Of a stretch of 52,622 nucleotides of DNA, positions 25,261 to 35,517 are shown piece by piece. The notes under the pieces are model-generated. The model saw only the letters and a list, made by a program, of their open reading frames with translations, ran no database searches and was not told the DNA's origin. The position numbers and the translations under genes are program-made. This DNA comes from Cronobacter malonaticus LMG 23826 (GTDB lineage Bacteria > Pseudomonadota > Gammaproteobacteria > Enterobacterales > Enterobacteriaceae). The DNA is taken from contig NZ_CP013942.1 in assembly GCF_001277215.2 (NCBI RefSeq), positions 1 to 52,622 of the forward strand, given 5' to 3'. Position 1 is the first letter of the stretch; every line of letters starts with the position of its first letter.

Positions 25261-25690
25261 TCAGCGTCCGGGTACCGGACTGTCCGGCAGCGTACAGCTC
25301 CCTTTTCCCAGCTGACACTGCAGCAACACCGTGTCCAGCCAGCGGCCATGCTTGAAACCGATGTCCTTCAGCGTGCCGATTTCAGTAAATCCGGAGCGAA
25401 GATGCAGCGCTACAGACGCGACGTTCGCACAGTCCCCCACAACCGCTATCATCTGGCGGTATCCCTGAGACCGGGCCCATGTTAAGGCATGATCGAGTAA
25501 GGCTTTTCCACCCCCCTGCAGGGCGATATACCAGGGAAATCCACGTGACTGAACGTTTTTCACCCGGGCAAGCATTTCCTGCGTGTTCGGGGGGGGCCGT
25601 CTCGAAGCTGCCTGTGCCGTGCAGGACATGATGGGCGTAAAAGCGGCGTATGGCGGGAATGTGCTGCTCTTCAGCATTGATAATGTGCAT
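25261..25690 (-). pseudogene. ArsN-like GNAT acetyltransferase gene, frameshifted and internally deleted
   Basis: The N-terminal part (MHIINAEEQHIPAIRRFYAHHVL, GSFETAPP) and the C-terminal part (GKALLDHALTWARSQGY, VALHLRSGF) are in different frames. The switch is at a run of eight G (25589-25596); seven would restore the frame. The stretch between FPWYIAL and GGKALL is also about 40 residues too short, so strands normally preceding motif A are missing. ArsN-type GNATs are common beside ars genes and detoxify organoarsenicals or phosphinothricin. Probably dead; the G run could be miscounted, but the internal deletion would remain. Confidence 0.8.
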
Positions 25691-25811
25691 TGTATAACTC
25701 CTGTGACGTTGACTGACACACTACCGGAATTCGCGACGGCAGATTAAGCGCTTCATCTTATGACCTGTATAAGGAAATGTTTTAAGTGGAGGTGGGGCGT
25801 CGTCCCACCTG

Positions 25812-26165
25812 TCAGCCCGCCATTTCAGCCAGCAGGTCCACGCCTACCGGGTCGTCCTTCAGCAGTGGCGTCAGGGCAATGCGCTGTGCATAATGCCCGG
25901 CAACGTCGTCGATCAGCGGCAGTTCGCGACGGGCACGGGTGACCAGGAACGGGGAGGACGGCTTCGCGGCCGCGAGGCTGTTATTGATGACCCACGCCCA
26001 GGGTTCAATCCCGGCCCGGCGTAAGTCCTGCTGCAGCCCGGCCGCTTCCAGTACCGGCGTGGTTTCGGCAAGCGTCACGATAATGACTCTGGTCTTCTCC
26101 GGATCCTGCAGCTGCATCATTGGCGTTATCACGTGATCGTGAGCCTGCCCCATCTGGCGCACCAT
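25812..26165 (-). pseudogene. arsA: Inverted 3' fragment of a second, diverged arsA
   Basis: About 117 codons match the last fifth of ArsA (TPMMQLQDPEKTRVIIVTL, EPWAWVINNSL, ending LLAEMAG) but differ at many positions from the intact ArsA here and are on the other strand. Similarity begins abruptly at 26165, after which the frame is closed. It is a relic of a different ars cluster, not a duplication of this one. Confidence 0.88.
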
Positions 26166-26396
26166 TTACGCGGCATGGAGAAAACATGATCGGTGTTTAT
26201 ACCTCTCAGAAATGAGGTACGTCACAATATATATGGAAAAATGCATATGAATCCGTCACAGTAGAAACCGATTCCCGCTAAAAATGAAATGACCTTCATC
26301 CTTTGCTGACGGGCGCATTATGTCCCGCCGCCGGGAAGCCCAGGCAGGCTCGTTTTCTGACTGCCTATGAATACAGCAAACATACGGTACAGAGAA

Positions 26397-26881
26397 ATGG
26401 CAGAGATCATCATTAGAAAAATGCACGAAGAGGACTGGTGTGCAGTCAGGGAAATTACAGGAAGATTCAGACGCGCCAGGCCCACCGCGCACCTGAGTGG
26501 CTGGAATGGAATGAAGGGCATCTTCAGGACTGCCGCTACGTCGCCACTGTTGATAACAGAGTGGTGGGATGGGCTGCGCTATCTCCTTTTTCCCGCCGGC
26601 ATGCATACCGCGGTGTCGCAGAGCTGAGCATTTATGTCAGTACTCATTTTCAGGGAAAAGGCGCAGGCAGGGCTTTGCTCTCCGGGCTGATAAAGGGCTC
26701 GGAAGGTGCGGGTTTCTGGACGCTACTTGCTGGCATCTTTCCGGAAAACCAGGCCAGTGTTGCTTTACATCGCAGCCAGGGATTCAGGGAAGTCGGCTGC
26801 CGGGAAAAAGTGGGTGAAATGAACGGAAAATGGAGAGATGTTCTCATTCTGGAAAGGCGTAGCCGGACAGTGGGTTGCTGA
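26397..26881 (+). pseudogene. Second GNAT acetyltransferase gene with -1 frameshift
   Basis: The frame from ATG 26397 (MAEIIIRKMHEEDWCAVREI) breaks near 26455 and the rest continues in another frame (TRQ, PEWLEWNEGHLQDCRY, motif A FQGKGAGRALL, ALHRSQGFREVG). One missing T in ATTACAGG would join them into a protein of about 160 residues resembling phosphinothricin/ArsN-type acetyltransferases. It is better preserved than the copy at 25261 and could be intact if the base is a sequencing error. Confidence 0.78.
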
Positions 26882-26887
26882 AAAAAA

Positions 26888-26914
26888 GAATGCCTCTGTT
26901 CATCAGAGGCATTC
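26888..26914 (-). terminator. Hairpin terminator of the aquaporin remnant
   Basis: GAATGCCTCTG (26888-26898) and CAGAGGCATTC (26904-26914) form an 11-bp perfect stem. The A run before it reads as a T tract on the minus strand, so it terminates leftward transcripts. It survives although its gene is cut. Confidence 0.8.
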
Positions 26915-26930
26915 TGTCCTGGAAGGGACT

Positions 26931-27173
26931 TTATTCCGGTGAGGGTGACTTCAGTTGCGGCATAAACAGCTGGCAGCACGCAACAGCTGCAAGCCCGCCA
27001 GACAGCGGAGCGGCCCAGTACAGCCACTGATTATCCCAGTATCCCATGGCCAATGCCGGCCCGAAGCTACGGGCCGGGTTCATGCTTGCCCCCGTCAGCG
27101 GCCCGCCAATAAAAGCATCAAGAAAAACAGCAATGCTGATAATCGCGGGGTTTCTGGTCGTGAGGATGCTCAT
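26931..27173 (-). pseudogene. 3' fragment of an aquaporin/AqpS-like gene
   Basis: About 80 residues remain of a major-intrinsic-protein channel, including the second NPA box (GASMNPARSFGPAL) and the last membrane helix. The first half with the first NPA box is missing. Aquaglyceroporins such as AqpS occur in some ars operons to release arsenite, so this is likely another piece of the vanished ars cluster. The cut is near 27173-27182, where parD sequence begins. Confidence 0.8.
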
Positions 27174-27181
27174 AATCCAGA

Positions 27182-27298
27182 CTTCAGGAACTGCGCGATC
27201 TGCTGGCCGAAGGGATCAGCAGCGGCGAGGCGAAACCATGGAACAAGAATGCATTCCTGAGGAATGTCAGGGCCAGGGTGGCAAATGAAAGAGATTGA
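27182..27298 (+). pseudogene. parD: parD antitoxin 3' fragment
   Basis: The 38 codons read LQELRDLLAEGISSGEA and KPWNKNAFLRNVRARV, the toxin-binding end of a ParD/CC2985-type antitoxin. The DNA-binding N-terminus is gone, lost at the junction with the aquaporin fragment. It overlaps the parE start as in intact pairs. Confidence 0.78.
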
Positions 27299-27582
27299 GC
27301 TGACACCCAAAGCAGAAGAGGATCTGGAGGCCATCTGGGACTACAGCTTCAGACAGATCGGGGTTGTTCAGGCGGATGCATAGATCGGTCGTATAGCTGC
27401 AGTATTTGATGTGCTGGCCATGCATGATATCGGCACGCATTGTGCAGAGCTGGGAGACGATATCTGCACACTGCCGGTAGAACCGGCATACGATCTATTT
27501 TGTATCATCACATTCTATGGTTACGGTCATTCGTATTCTCAGCCAGTCTCAGGATACGGCGCGACATGCACCCTGGAGATGA
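27285..27582 (+). pseudogene. parE: parE toxin gene with stop codon and frameshift
   Basis: MKEIELTPKAEEDLEAIWDY is a typical RelE/ParE toxin start. A TAG interrupts it after residue 32 (VVQADA-stop-IGRIAAVFDVL), and one extra C near 27484 shifts the last third, which in the other frame ends TVIRILSQSQDTARHAPWR. Two independent lesions fit release from selection once the antitoxin was truncated. Confidence 0.82.
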
Positions 27583-27683
27583 CCGGGGAACAGGATTCTC
27601 AAACAATATAAGTTAATTGTGAGGTCGACATGACCAAAAAAAACATTGTGTATGGACTCTTTCATTATTATTCATTTCGCTTA

Positions 27684-27711
27684 TAAAAAAAACGCTCCCG
27701 GACGGGAGCGT
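27684..27711 (-). terminator. pcoE terminator
   Basis: ACGCTCCCG (27692-27700) and CGGGAGCGT (27703-27711) form a stem followed, on the minus strand, by a T run (the A run at 27685-27692). It lies about 50 bp after the pcoE stop. Confidence 0.82.
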
Positions 27712-27761
27712 AAGCCAGTGACTTCGGCGTCAAATGAGGGTCTGACAAGTGGAGCTGCGGG

Positions 27762-28196
27762 TTAATTCTGGGTGATCTGGCTGCGATGCTTTTCCGCCTG
27801 CTGCTGATGAATAACGGAAGATTGACCATTATTCGCCTTCTCATGCACAACAGCGGCTTTCTCATGCTCGTTCATTTCGGAAAATGATTTTGCTGTTTCG
27901 TTAGAAGCTGCTGGCTTGGATTTCATCATTTTTTTATGCATTTCAGCCATGTCCTGATGGGCAGCAGAATTGCCGTTTTGCATCATTTCATGGGACATTG
28001 CGGCCTGATCGTGACCGCTCATATCCATCATTTTCATGCTCTCCCCCTGAACTGCACTTTTTTCAGCGGATGATTGCATCTGATGGGCAGGCGCCTGGGC
28101 ATTATTTACCTGGTCATGCATGTTCATTGTCTCTGCAGCCCAGGCAGATGAAGCGACAGCCATCATGGCAATAAAGGATACAAGGATCTTTTTCAT
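27762..28196 (-). CDS. pcoE: PcoE, periplasmic copper-binding protein
   Basis: The 144-residue protein has a signal peptide (MKKILVSFIAMMAVASSAWA) and many Met, His and Gln residues. MNMHDQVNNAQAPAHQMQ and SEMNEHEKAAVVHEKANNG are the repeated motifs shared with SilE. It buffers copper in the periplasm. ATG 28196 is used, as upstream codons are unlike a signal peptide. It is transcribed on its own from a promoter with a PcoR-type box at 28370-28383, separate from pcoABCD. Confidence 0.95.
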   Translation of the reverse strand: MKKILVSFIAMMAVASSAWAAETMNMHDQVNNAQAPAHQMQSSAEKSAVQGESMKMMDMSGHDQAAMSHEMMQNGNSAAHQDMAEMHKKMMKSKPAASNETAKSFSEMNEHEKAAVVHEKANNGQSSVIHQQQAEKHRSQITQN

Positions 28197-28369
28197 GGTT
28201 GGGTCTCCGGTGTTTTCATACCCGAACAATCAATGCTTATAACAGAGAAAGCATTTGATCTCAGGGCTGGTTGATCATCACGCCAGGAACCGGGCGATTG
28301 AATTATCACGCTGTCCTGATTTATGGCTGATTATAAAAAACCGCCTCTGTTTATCGCGTGACTGAACGA

Positions 28370-28383
28370 TGACATTTTTGTCA
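28370..28383. promoter_or_regulatory. PcoR-type box upstream of pcoE
   Basis: TGACA-TTTT-TGTCA is a perfect inverted repeat with a 4-bp spacer, in the pcoS-pcoE gap. It has the same half-site as the two SilR-type boxes. Confidence 0.7.
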
Positions 28384-28411
28384 CCTTCCGGGTTTCTCCT
28401 GAATAACGGTA

Positions 28412-29812
28412 TTAATCCATTAACAGACGCACACTGAACACAATTTCCCGCCCCTGCTGTTCTGCTGACAGCTCGCCGCCGTGAGCATGAATGATCGACC
28501 TTGTAATTGATAATCCCAGCCCCGCGCCTTCCGTGTTGTAGAACCTTGATGAGTCTGCGCGATAGAACCGGTCAAACAAACGTTCCAGATTAGCGGGAAC
28601 CTGGCCGGACATCGTATTCGTAATCATCACGTTCACACAGTCACTGTCACGCTCAAGGTGTATCGCTGTACAGGTGTTATCGGGAGAATACTTGATTGCA
28701 TTGGAAAGCAGGTTACTGAAAGCACGTCGGAGCATATCGCTGTCTCCGGCAACAACGCCCTCTCCTTCAACCGTGATTGTCTTTCCTGTTTCGTCTGCCA
28801 GGGGCTCGAACAACTCACGTAATTCATTCAGTTCGGCTGCCAGATCCACATCATGTTTATCCAGCCGCAGCAGACCATGCTCTGAACGTGCCAGAAAAAG
28901 CATGTCACTGGTCATTCGTGACAACCTTTTCAGTTCTTCCAGGTTAGCGAATAAAATTTCGCGGTAATGCGAAACATCCCTTTCCTTAGCCAGTGCAAAC
29001 TGCGTCTGCATCATCAGATTACTGACTGGTGTGCGCAGCTCATGCGCGATGTCAGACGAGAAATCTGACAGTTTCCGGAATGCCCCCTCCAGGCGATCAA
29101 ACATATTATTGAACTCCTGCATGGTCTCAGAGATTTCCGGCGGAGCCAGATCGGGATTTAGACGCTGATCCAGGCTGTGTACGGTCATGGAGGAAGCCAG
29201 ACTGGTCATTTCCCGTAGCGGTTTCAGACCAATACGTGTGGTCAGCCAGCCCAGAAAAACAGAAATAAAGACCAGACCGATATTGAACCAGAACAGCCAG
29301 GTACTGAGTTTGTCCATAAACAGGGTGTGATACCCAGTATCCGTGGCAACCGTAATGATGACATGTTTGCTTTTACCATGTTCCGGCGTCACGGCAACCC
29401 GCCGCGAGATACTGCGGTACACGGTGTTATTTTCTTCCGTCTGGATCATATAGTCGAGAATATCACCCGACTTATTAAGCAGGACCGCTGGAACAACAGA
29501 ATTTTTGGCATAGAGTTCAACAATTTTTTCATTTTCCATGTTTTTTATAGAAATGAATAAGCCATTGTGCCCCACCATCGCATCGTTTATTTTTTCTGAT
29601 AATGACTTAATATCCGTTTTGTTCCTGAACGTCTCTGTTTTAAGAAACTCTTCGGTGAGCTGAAGTTTACCTGTCAGAAAATCGCGGTCCTGATTATCGA
29701 AATAGCCATTAAGGGTGCTAATCAGGATAAAACTTGATAACCACCATACCGTAAGCATCACCGCAGAAAAAATCAGGCTCAGGCGTGTGGTCAGGGAAAT
29801 TTTGAACCTCAC
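28412..29812 (-). CDS. pcoS: PcoS, copper sensor histidine kinase
   Basis: The 466-residue inner-membrane kinase has two membrane helices (about residues 12-33 and 168-190) enclosing a periplasmic sensor, a HAMP linker, phospho-acceptor H257 in [11 protein letters not shown], an N box ([10 protein letters not shown]) and G boxes (GAGLGLSI). It senses periplasmic copper and phosphorylates PcoR. Its ATG overlaps the pcoR stop by 4 bases. It is a close relative of CusS and SilS. Confidence 0.96.
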   Translation of the reverse strand: MRFKISLTTRLSLIFSAVMLTVWWLSSFILISTLNGYFDNQDRDFLTGKLQLTEEFLKTETFRNKTDIKSLSEKINDAMVGHNGLFISIKNMENEKIVELYAKNSVVPAVLLNKSGDILDYMIQTEENNTVYRSISRRVAVTPEHGKSKHVIITVATDTGYHTLFMDKLSTWLFWFNIGLVFISVFLGWLTTRIGLKPLREMTSLASSMTVHSLDQRLNPDLAPPEISETMQEFNNMFDRLEGAFRKLSDFSSDIAHELRTPVSNLMMQTQFALAKERDVSHYREILFANLEELKRLSRMTSDMLFLARSEHGLLRLDKHDVDLAAELNELRELFEPLADETGKTITVEGEGVVAGDSDMLRRAFSNLLSNAIKYSPDNTCTAIHLERDSDCVNVMITNTMSGQVPANLERLFDRFYRADSSRFYNTEGAGLGLSITRSIIHAHGGELSAEQQGREIVFSVRLLMD

Positions 29813-30489
29813 TCTTCTCTGATCTCCAGGACATATCCGGCACCGCGAACGGTATGGATCAGTTTTGGCTCAAAGTCATCATCAATTTTACTTCTCAGAC
29901 GTCTCACGGCGACATCAATCACATTCGTATCACTGTCAAAATTCATGTTCCAGACCAGGGACGAGATAAGACTCCTGGGTAACACTTCTCCGGTGCGTTG
30001 CAGCAGCAACTCAAGCAGAACGTATTCTTTACCGGTGAGATGGATCTTCTTCCCCGAACGGATCACGGTCCGGCGCACCATATCAACGGTCATATCGGCG
30101 ATGGTGCAGACTGTTGCGGCCTGCGAGCGTGCCCGGCGCAGTAGGGTTCTTACACGTGCAACCAGCTCCGTAAAATCAAAGGGCTTAATCAGGTAGTCAT
30201 CTGCGCCAAGCTCCAGTCCTTTCACTTTGTCCCGCACGTTGTCCTTTGCGGTTAAAAACAGGACCGGTTCTTCGTGCCCGGACTCCCTCAGTGCGCTGAT
30301 GATTTGCCACCCGTCGAGGAAAGGCAGCATCACGTCCAGTATTATCAAATCATACTGTCCCTTCGACGCGGCCCCGAGACCATCGCGGCCATTATTAAAG
30401 AGATCGGCCTGATAGCCTTCCTCAACCAGTCCCTGCTGCAGGTAACGACCTGTTTTTTGTTCGTCTTCAACGATTAAAATACGCTGCAT
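29809..30489 (-). CDS. pcoR: PcoR, copper response regulator
   Basis: The 226-residue OmpR/PhoB-type regulator has receiver acidic residues E8 and D9, phospho-acceptor D52 (IILDVMLP), the switch K of LIKPFDF, and a C-terminal winged helix with [15 protein letters not shown] and [13 protein letters not shown]. It starts at ATG 30489; a TTG two codons earlier is in frame but weaker. It probably acts at the dyads 28370-28383 and 34728-34745. Confidence 0.96.
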   Translation of the reverse strand: MQRILIVEDEQKTGRYLQQGLVEEGYQADLFNNGRDGLGAASKGQYDLIILDVMLPFLDGWQIISALRESGHEEPVLFLTAKDNVRDKVKGLELGADDYLIKPFDFTELVARVRTLLRRARSQAATVCTIADMTVDMVRRTVIRSGKKIHLTGKEYVLLELLLQRTGEVLPRSLISSLVWNMNFDSDTNVIDVAVRRLRSKIDDDFEPKLIHTVRGAGYVLEIREE

Positions 30490-30543
30490 GGTCAACTCGC
30501 TGATATGAAAGTAAAAATCTCACGCATGAGCTTTGGCTGTCCC

Positions 30544-31473
30544 CTAGCTGACCTGAGACGGAGCAAGCATTCCGAGCCACGCTACGGCGCCCAGAATGAT
30601 AATCGCAACAACGAATTCTGTCAGGATGCTGTTTCGCATCAGGGCAACGCTGCGATCATAATTCCCTTCCCTGACCATAACTTCAAGCCGGGGACCCAGG
30701 TGAAACCGGTTTGCTGCAGCCAGAAGAAGCATCAGCACAAACAGAGCCGTCTTGGCAAGCAATATCCTCCCCCAGGAACTGTTGAATAAGGGAGTTAAGT
30801 TACCCTCAGCAATATACAGATAGTTGACCAGCGCACTCAGGATCAGGGCTACAACAATCACCGTTCCTGCCGTGGCAAATTTTGCCAGGGAGTCAGATAT
30901 CACAATGACGCTCTGTGCATTATGCTCGTTTCTGCGCATCAGCAGGATAGCAAATGCAACCAGAGCACCTGTCCAGGCACCTGCAGCGCCGAGATGGGTC
31001 AGATCGCTCAGTAAATGGAGATAGTAATGCAGACCGTCATGCATAACGGCGTGTCCTCCCCAGGCAAGTGTAGCCAGCGCCACGCCCCCACTCATCGTCA
31101 TCAGCAGGCAGGACAATACTCTCTTATTAGTGTAAAGGAACAAAGCACCGAGTGTGGTAAACAGGGCACAGAGCCTGACAATCCAGCTAATACCCACATC
31201 AGTTTCTTCTATCACCATCTCGATAACATGGATGGATAATTCTCTGAGGTCAGTTACTCCACTCATGGCATTAGATACCAGGAGCATATTAATGCCAGTA
31301 AGAATGATGCCTGTAACAACAGCAAAGGTTATAAACGACCTGAAATTAGTCAGGTTATAGGTTTCATGTCTGACACCGCTTATTCCATATATCTGAAAAA
31401 ATGGCAATCCAAATATTACCATCAAATCCAGATAAAGAAGAAAACGAATAACAATCATAATCAGGTCGTTCAT
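30544..31473 (-). CDS. pcoD: PcoD, inner-membrane copper transport protein
   Basis: The 309-residue CopD-family protein has about eight membrane helices with conserved His/Met-containing stretches ([28 protein letters not shown]). With PcoC it is thought to bring copper into the cytoplasm for loading PcoA. It starts 4 bp after the pcoC stop, so it is tightly coupled in the pcoABCD operon. Confidence 0.95.
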
Positions 31474-31477
31474 AATA

Positions 31478-31858
31478 TTACTTCACTGTAAAGGTGTAAT
31501 TACCGGTAATAGGGTGCGTATCTGAAGAAACCGCGCGCCAGTCAACACGATAAGTGCCAGCGGGTAAAGGCTCTCGCGGAATAATGACCATCGATTTAGG
31601 GTCAGCGCCTGGCGCCACTTTTGCCGCGACCGGCATCGGAGAATGTGATGACATGCCTTTCATACCCGTCATCGTTAATTTTGCACCTGAGAATTTCACG
31701 GTCAGATTTTCCGAGAAATTAAGCTGAATCTTTTCCGGGGCCGCTACGGCTGAATCAGCCTGTGGCACAGAGCTTTTTAATTCCGGATGGGCCATAGCAG
31801 AGAAAGCAACGCCCATAACGAGGCCACCTGCAAGAATGGCTTTATTTAAAATCGACAT
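31478..31858 (-). CDS. pcoC: PcoC, periplasmic copper chaperone
   Basis: The 126-residue CopC-fold protein has a 23-residue signal peptide ending AMA, so mature His1 (HPELKSS) becomes the Cu(II) amine site. A methionine-rich Cu(I) loop ([14 protein letters not shown]) and later H residues (SDTHPITG) complete the two sites. It passes copper to PcoD or PcoA. Confidence 0.96.
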
Positions 31859-31897
31859 TTTATTTACCTGTTTAGTTGAGTGTTTTATATCAGTGCG

Positions 31898-32788
31898 TTA
31901 AAACCAGATTCTGGCTCCCGCCAGGAATACTACCTGATGGTCTTTCTCACCTTCTCTTTTCGCCATATCGGATGTTTTCCCGTAAAGTTGATTCCAGGAA
32001 ACGCCTATATAGGGTGCAAACTCACGGCGTATTTCATAGCGCAGCCGGAGCCCCAGCTCTGTGTCAGTCAGTCCCCTGCCGCGACCCCGCGATTCATCAT
32101 CCTGACTGTAGAAATTCACCTCATAGGATGGCTGGAGTATGAGCCGGTTAGTCAGTAAAACGTCGTATTCTCCTCCCAGACGAAGGGCTGCTTTTCCGCC
32201 ATTACTGACAAAACCCGTAATTTCAGACTCAAAATTATAGAGTGCCAGCCCCTGAAAACCGACAGCAGCCCAGGTCCGGGCAGAAGCAGGTCTGAAATCC
32301 TGCCTTACACCCGCAACCAAATCCCACCATGGGCCAACCGCATGTCCCCAGAGTAACTGCGCTTCAGCCGCCTCCGTTTCCCCATTGCTTCGTTCACCTT
32401 CACTCTTTAGCCAAATCCGATCTGTGTCGCCTCCAATCCAGCTGTTAACACTCCAGCTGAAATTGTTGGTGTTATCCGACCGTTGCCATTCCAGTTGATC
32501 CAGCAGAACCAGATAATTAATCGCACTGTCGTGAATCGCATGCCCCTGTAAATTGCCGAATGCAGCCTTCCGGTCGGCATCGGTAACAGGCGGAATTGGC
32601 GTTCTGCTCTCAGTTACAATGGGCTCCATTGACGTCATCTCAGTGAAATTCTCATCTGCTGGCATCTGCATGGCAGACATGTCGTGCCCGGCGTGGGGAT
32701 CTGCAGAGACGGAGCCCGCCGCAATAGAAAGCTGTGAGGTAAACAAACCGGCGACCAGAACAGGTATGGCCTTCAAATTTCTCTTCAT
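31898..32788 (-). CDS. pcoB: PcoB, outer-membrane copper resistance protein
   Basis: The 296-residue CopB-family protein has a signal peptide, a short His/Met segment ([12 protein letters not shown]), and a beta-rich C-terminal barrel ending ARIWF with a terminal aromatic as in outer-membrane proteins. Two other in-frame ATGs lie just upstream (32794 and 32797) and overlap the pcoA stop. With PcoA it forms the minimum copper resistance pair. Confidence 0.94.
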   Translation of the reverse strand: MKRNLKAIPVLVAGLFTSQLSIAAGSVSADPHAGHDMSAMQMPADENFTEMTSMEPIVTESRTPIPPVTDADRKAAFGNLQGHAIHDSAINYLVLLDQLEWQRSDNTNNFSWSVNSWIGGDTDRIWLKSEGERSNGETEAAEAQLLWGHAVGPWWDLVAGVRQDFRPASARTWAAVGFQGLALYNFESEITGFVSNGGKAALRLGGEYDVLLTNRLILQPSYEVNFYSQDDESRGRGRGLTDTELGLRLRYEIRREFAPYIGVSWNQLYGKTSDMAKREGEKDHQVVFLAGARIWF

Positions 32789-32793
32789 TCGCA

Positions 32794-34611
32794 TCATTCC
32801 TCCACCCGGACTTCACGAAACATTCCCATTTCCATGTGATAGAGCAAATGGCAGTGATACGCCCAGCGGCCAAGCGCATCTGCTGTCACTCTGTAACTGC
32901 GTTTTGTACCAGGGGGAACATCTATTGTGTGTTTACGAACCATGAAATTACCGTTTTCATCTTCCAGATCGCTCCACATACCATGCAGGTGAATGGGGTG
33001 AGTCATCATGGTATCGTTGATCAGCGTGATCCTGAGCCGCTCACCGTATTTCAGCAGCACCGGTGCGGCATCTGAAAACTTGATTCCGTTAAATGACCAG
33101 GCAAACTTTTCCATGTGGCCGGTTAAATGCAGTTCTATGGTACGGCCAGGTTCACGTCCGTCAGGATCCTCAAAGCGGCTTTTCAAATCCGCGTACGTGA
33201 GAACCTTTCTTCCGTTATTTCGAAGACCAATACCCGGATCATTTAATTTCGGAGAGACGCTCATCGCCTGCATATCAACCAGTGGGTTATCCGTTTCTGA
33301 CGCAGGATGACTTTGCATACCCGGCATTCCGGCCATCCGGGAATGATCCATACCGGCCATGCTGCTGTGATCCATGGGCGCGGAGGATGTCCCGCTATCC
33401 GGAAGGTCAGCACCGTCCATAGACATCATCTCTCCGCTGTTATCCATGCCTCCCATCTGGCTGTGGTCCATTCCTGCCATATCATGTCCCATTCCCCCCA
33501 TACCCATATCTTCCATGGTCAACAGAGGACGGGGATCGAGGGGGGGAACGGCAGCACTTAACCCCTCTCTCGTGGCCAGTGTCCCTCGAGCGTAACCGGT
33601 CCTGTCCATGGATTGTGCGAAGATGGTATAGGCCTCACCCTGAGGCTCCACAATGACATCATAGGTTTCGGCAACGGCAATCCTGAATTCGTCAACGGTA
33701 ACCGGGTTTACATACTGGCCATCTGCAGCCACGACCGTCATTTTCAGCCCGGGGATACGGATATCGAAATAGGTCATTGCCGAGCCGTTGATAAACCGTA
33801 AGCGTATCTTTTCACCGGGACGGAACAGTCCGGTCCAGTTTTTCAGCGGGGCCTGCCCGTTCATGAGATAGGTGTAGGTGTAGCCACTGACATCCGCGAG
33901 GTCAGTCGGATTCATTTTCATTTCAGCCCACATTTTCCGATCGGCAATGGTGGCTGACAGCCCCCTGGTATTCACGTCGCGGAAAAAAGAGCCAACGGTT
34001 GGTTTATTGAAATTGTAGTAATCCGACTGTTTTTTTAATTTTTTCAGCAGGCTGTGAGGATTTTCATCGGTCCAGTCAGACAACATGACCACATGCTCAC
34101 GATCGTAAGCAAACGGTTCTGGCTCCCTGGCATCGATGATAATGGCACCGTATACCCCCTCCTGTTCCTGCAGACCGGAATGGCTGTGGTACCAGTAAGT
34201 CCCGTTCTGCTTAACCTTAAAGGTGTAAACGTAGGTATCATCAGGCTCTATGCCCATAAAACTCAGCCCCGGAACACCATCCATATTGGCCGGAAGAATA
34301 ATGCCGTGCCAGTGAATGGACGTCTGTTCATTAAGACGGTTTTTGACCTTCAGGGTAATGGTGTCACCTTCTTTCCAGCGAAGAACGGGCCCCGGCAGGC
34401 CTCCATTGATTGTTTTGGCCTGACGCTCACTGCCCGTGATATTGACGGCCGTTTCACCAATGGTCAGGTCAAACTGAGTACCCTGCAGGGATGCGGCAAC
34501 TGGCAGGCTCAGACTGGAACGCGCATTGAAACTCCATACGCCAAGACTTCCGGCTACGCCAGAGAGGGTTAACCCCTTCAGGAAAGTTCGTCGAGACGTT
34601 TTCAACAGCAT
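32794..34611 (-). CDS. pcoA: PcoA, periplasmic multicopper oxidase
   Basis: The 605-residue oxidase carries a Tat signal (SRRTFLKG) and the four copper motifs HWHG, HSHSG, HPIHLHG and [14 protein letters not shown] Met/His-rich insert ([18 protein letters not shown] and repeats, about residues 365-430) is typical of CopA/PcoA. It oxidises Cu(I) and probably catechol siderophores in the periplasm. ATG 34611 is preferred because AAGGGA lies 6 bases upstream. First gene of pcoABCD. Confidence 0.97.
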   Translation of the reverse strand: MLLKTSRRTFLKGLTLSGVAGSLGVWSFNARSSLSLPVAASLQGTQFDLTIGETAVNITGSERQAKTINGGLPGPVLRWKEGDTITLKVKNRLNEQTSIHWHGIILPANMDGVPGLSFMGIEPDDTYVYTFKVKQNGTYWYHSHSGLQEQEGVYGAIIIDAREPEPFAYDREHVVMLSDWTDENPHSLLKKLKKQSDYYNFNKPTVGSFFRDVNTRGLSATIADRKMWAEMKMNPTDLADVSGYTYTYLMNGQAPLKNWTGLFRPGEKIRLRFINGSAMTYFDIRIPGLKMTVVAADGQYVNPVTVDEFRIAVAETYDVIVEPQGEAYTIFAQSMDRTGYARGTLATREGLSAAVPPLDPRPLLTMEDMGMGGMGHDMAGMDHSQMGGMDNSGEMMSMDGADLPDSGTSSAPMDHSSMAGMDHSRMAGMPGMQSHPASETDNPLVDMQAMSVSPKLNDPGIGLRNNGRKVLTYADLKSRFEDPDGREPGRTIELHLTGHMEKFAWSFNGIKFSDAAPVLLKYGERLRITLINDTMMTHPIHLHGMWSDLEDENGNFMVRKHTIDVPPGTKRSYRVTADALGRWAYHCHLLYHMEMGMFREVRVEE

Positions 34612-34727
34612 GCGCATTCCCTTATTTAAAGTATGGTTACTGACAGAATTCGAGAACCGATTTAAATTAAATTACTGGTTCATCCACTTACAATGAAATG
34701 AATCTAGCACACCTTAAGAAACAAATT

Positions 34728-34745
34728 CATTACAATCGTGTAATG
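34728..34745. promoter_or_regulatory. PcoR-type dyad between pcoA and the pcoE-like gene
   Basis: CATTACA-ATCG-TGTAATG is a 7-4-7 inverted repeat in the divergent promoter region. It shares the layout but not the half-site of the SilR boxes (TTACA versus TGACA). It could control both directions. Confidence 0.6.
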
Positions 34746-34845
34746 TACATAGCTGTATTACATTTACGTCATCTTCCCCACAGGTTGATTATTTTTATAT
34801 ATGATCATAAGGACATCTTTTATGTACCTCAGAAGGTAATTACAC

Positions 34846-35295
34846 ATGAATATATTAATCACGACCACTGCGTTTACAGCTTTATTTTGTGGGGCAGCTT
34901 TTGCTCAGTCCAGTGATATTGCCCATGAAGCACATCGATTTGTTAATAATGCCTCAGCCGTCAGTCATGTGAACTCCTCGACGCATGAAAACTTACCGGA
35001 CAGGGTTAATAAAAACAACACGCCCTCATTCTCTGAAATGAATGAACATGAAAGGGCCATTGTTGCTCATTCATTTATGAACAACAGCGCGTCCTATGCG
35101 CATCAGAAAATGATTGAGGAACATAAAAAAATGCTGTCCGGCAGTGATGCAAATTCAAAGACCTCGTCTTCTTCTTTTAACGAACTGAATGCCGGAGAAA
35201 AAGCCGCTCTCGTGCATGAGCAGGTCAATAATGCCGGTGCGGAAGCACATCAGACGCAGGCAAGAAAGCTTCGCGGGCTGTATTCGACCAGGTAA
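34846..35295 (+). CDS. pcoE1: PcoE/SilE-like periplasmic metal-binding protein
   Basis: The 149-residue protein has a signal peptide (TAFTALFCGAAFA) and three copies of the PcoE/SilE repeat: EAHRFVNNAS, SEMNEHERAIVAHSFMNNS and NELNAGEKAALVHEQVNNAG. The His/Met pairs should bind Cu or Ag. It diverges from pcoA across the dyad at 34728. In published copper-silver islands this position is called pcoE1; I use the name from memory. Confidence 0.85.
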   Translation: MNILITTTAFTALFCGAAFAQSSDIAHEAHRFVNNASAVSHVNSSTHENLPDRVNKNNTPSFSEMNEHERAIVAHSFMNNSASYAHQKMIEEHKKMLSGSDANSKTSSSSFNELNAGEKAALVHEQVNNAGAEAHQTQARKLRGLYSTR

Positions 35296-35517
35296 CTGCA
35301 GGCGGGTTAGTGCTTAGCGTCAGGTGCGCAGCAGGGCTTTACTGACGGGTTACGTAGCAGGACATGAGCCCCATATTGCTCTGCCGTAACCTGTTTCAGT
35401 CCCGTTAATCATCACCGTCGGGCTGGTCATACAGTTCCCAGAGCTTCAGGAGCAAACGGGAAACAAGATATGTTACAAAAATGACGACCATCAACGGTGC
35501 TCCCGATTAACTGACAG

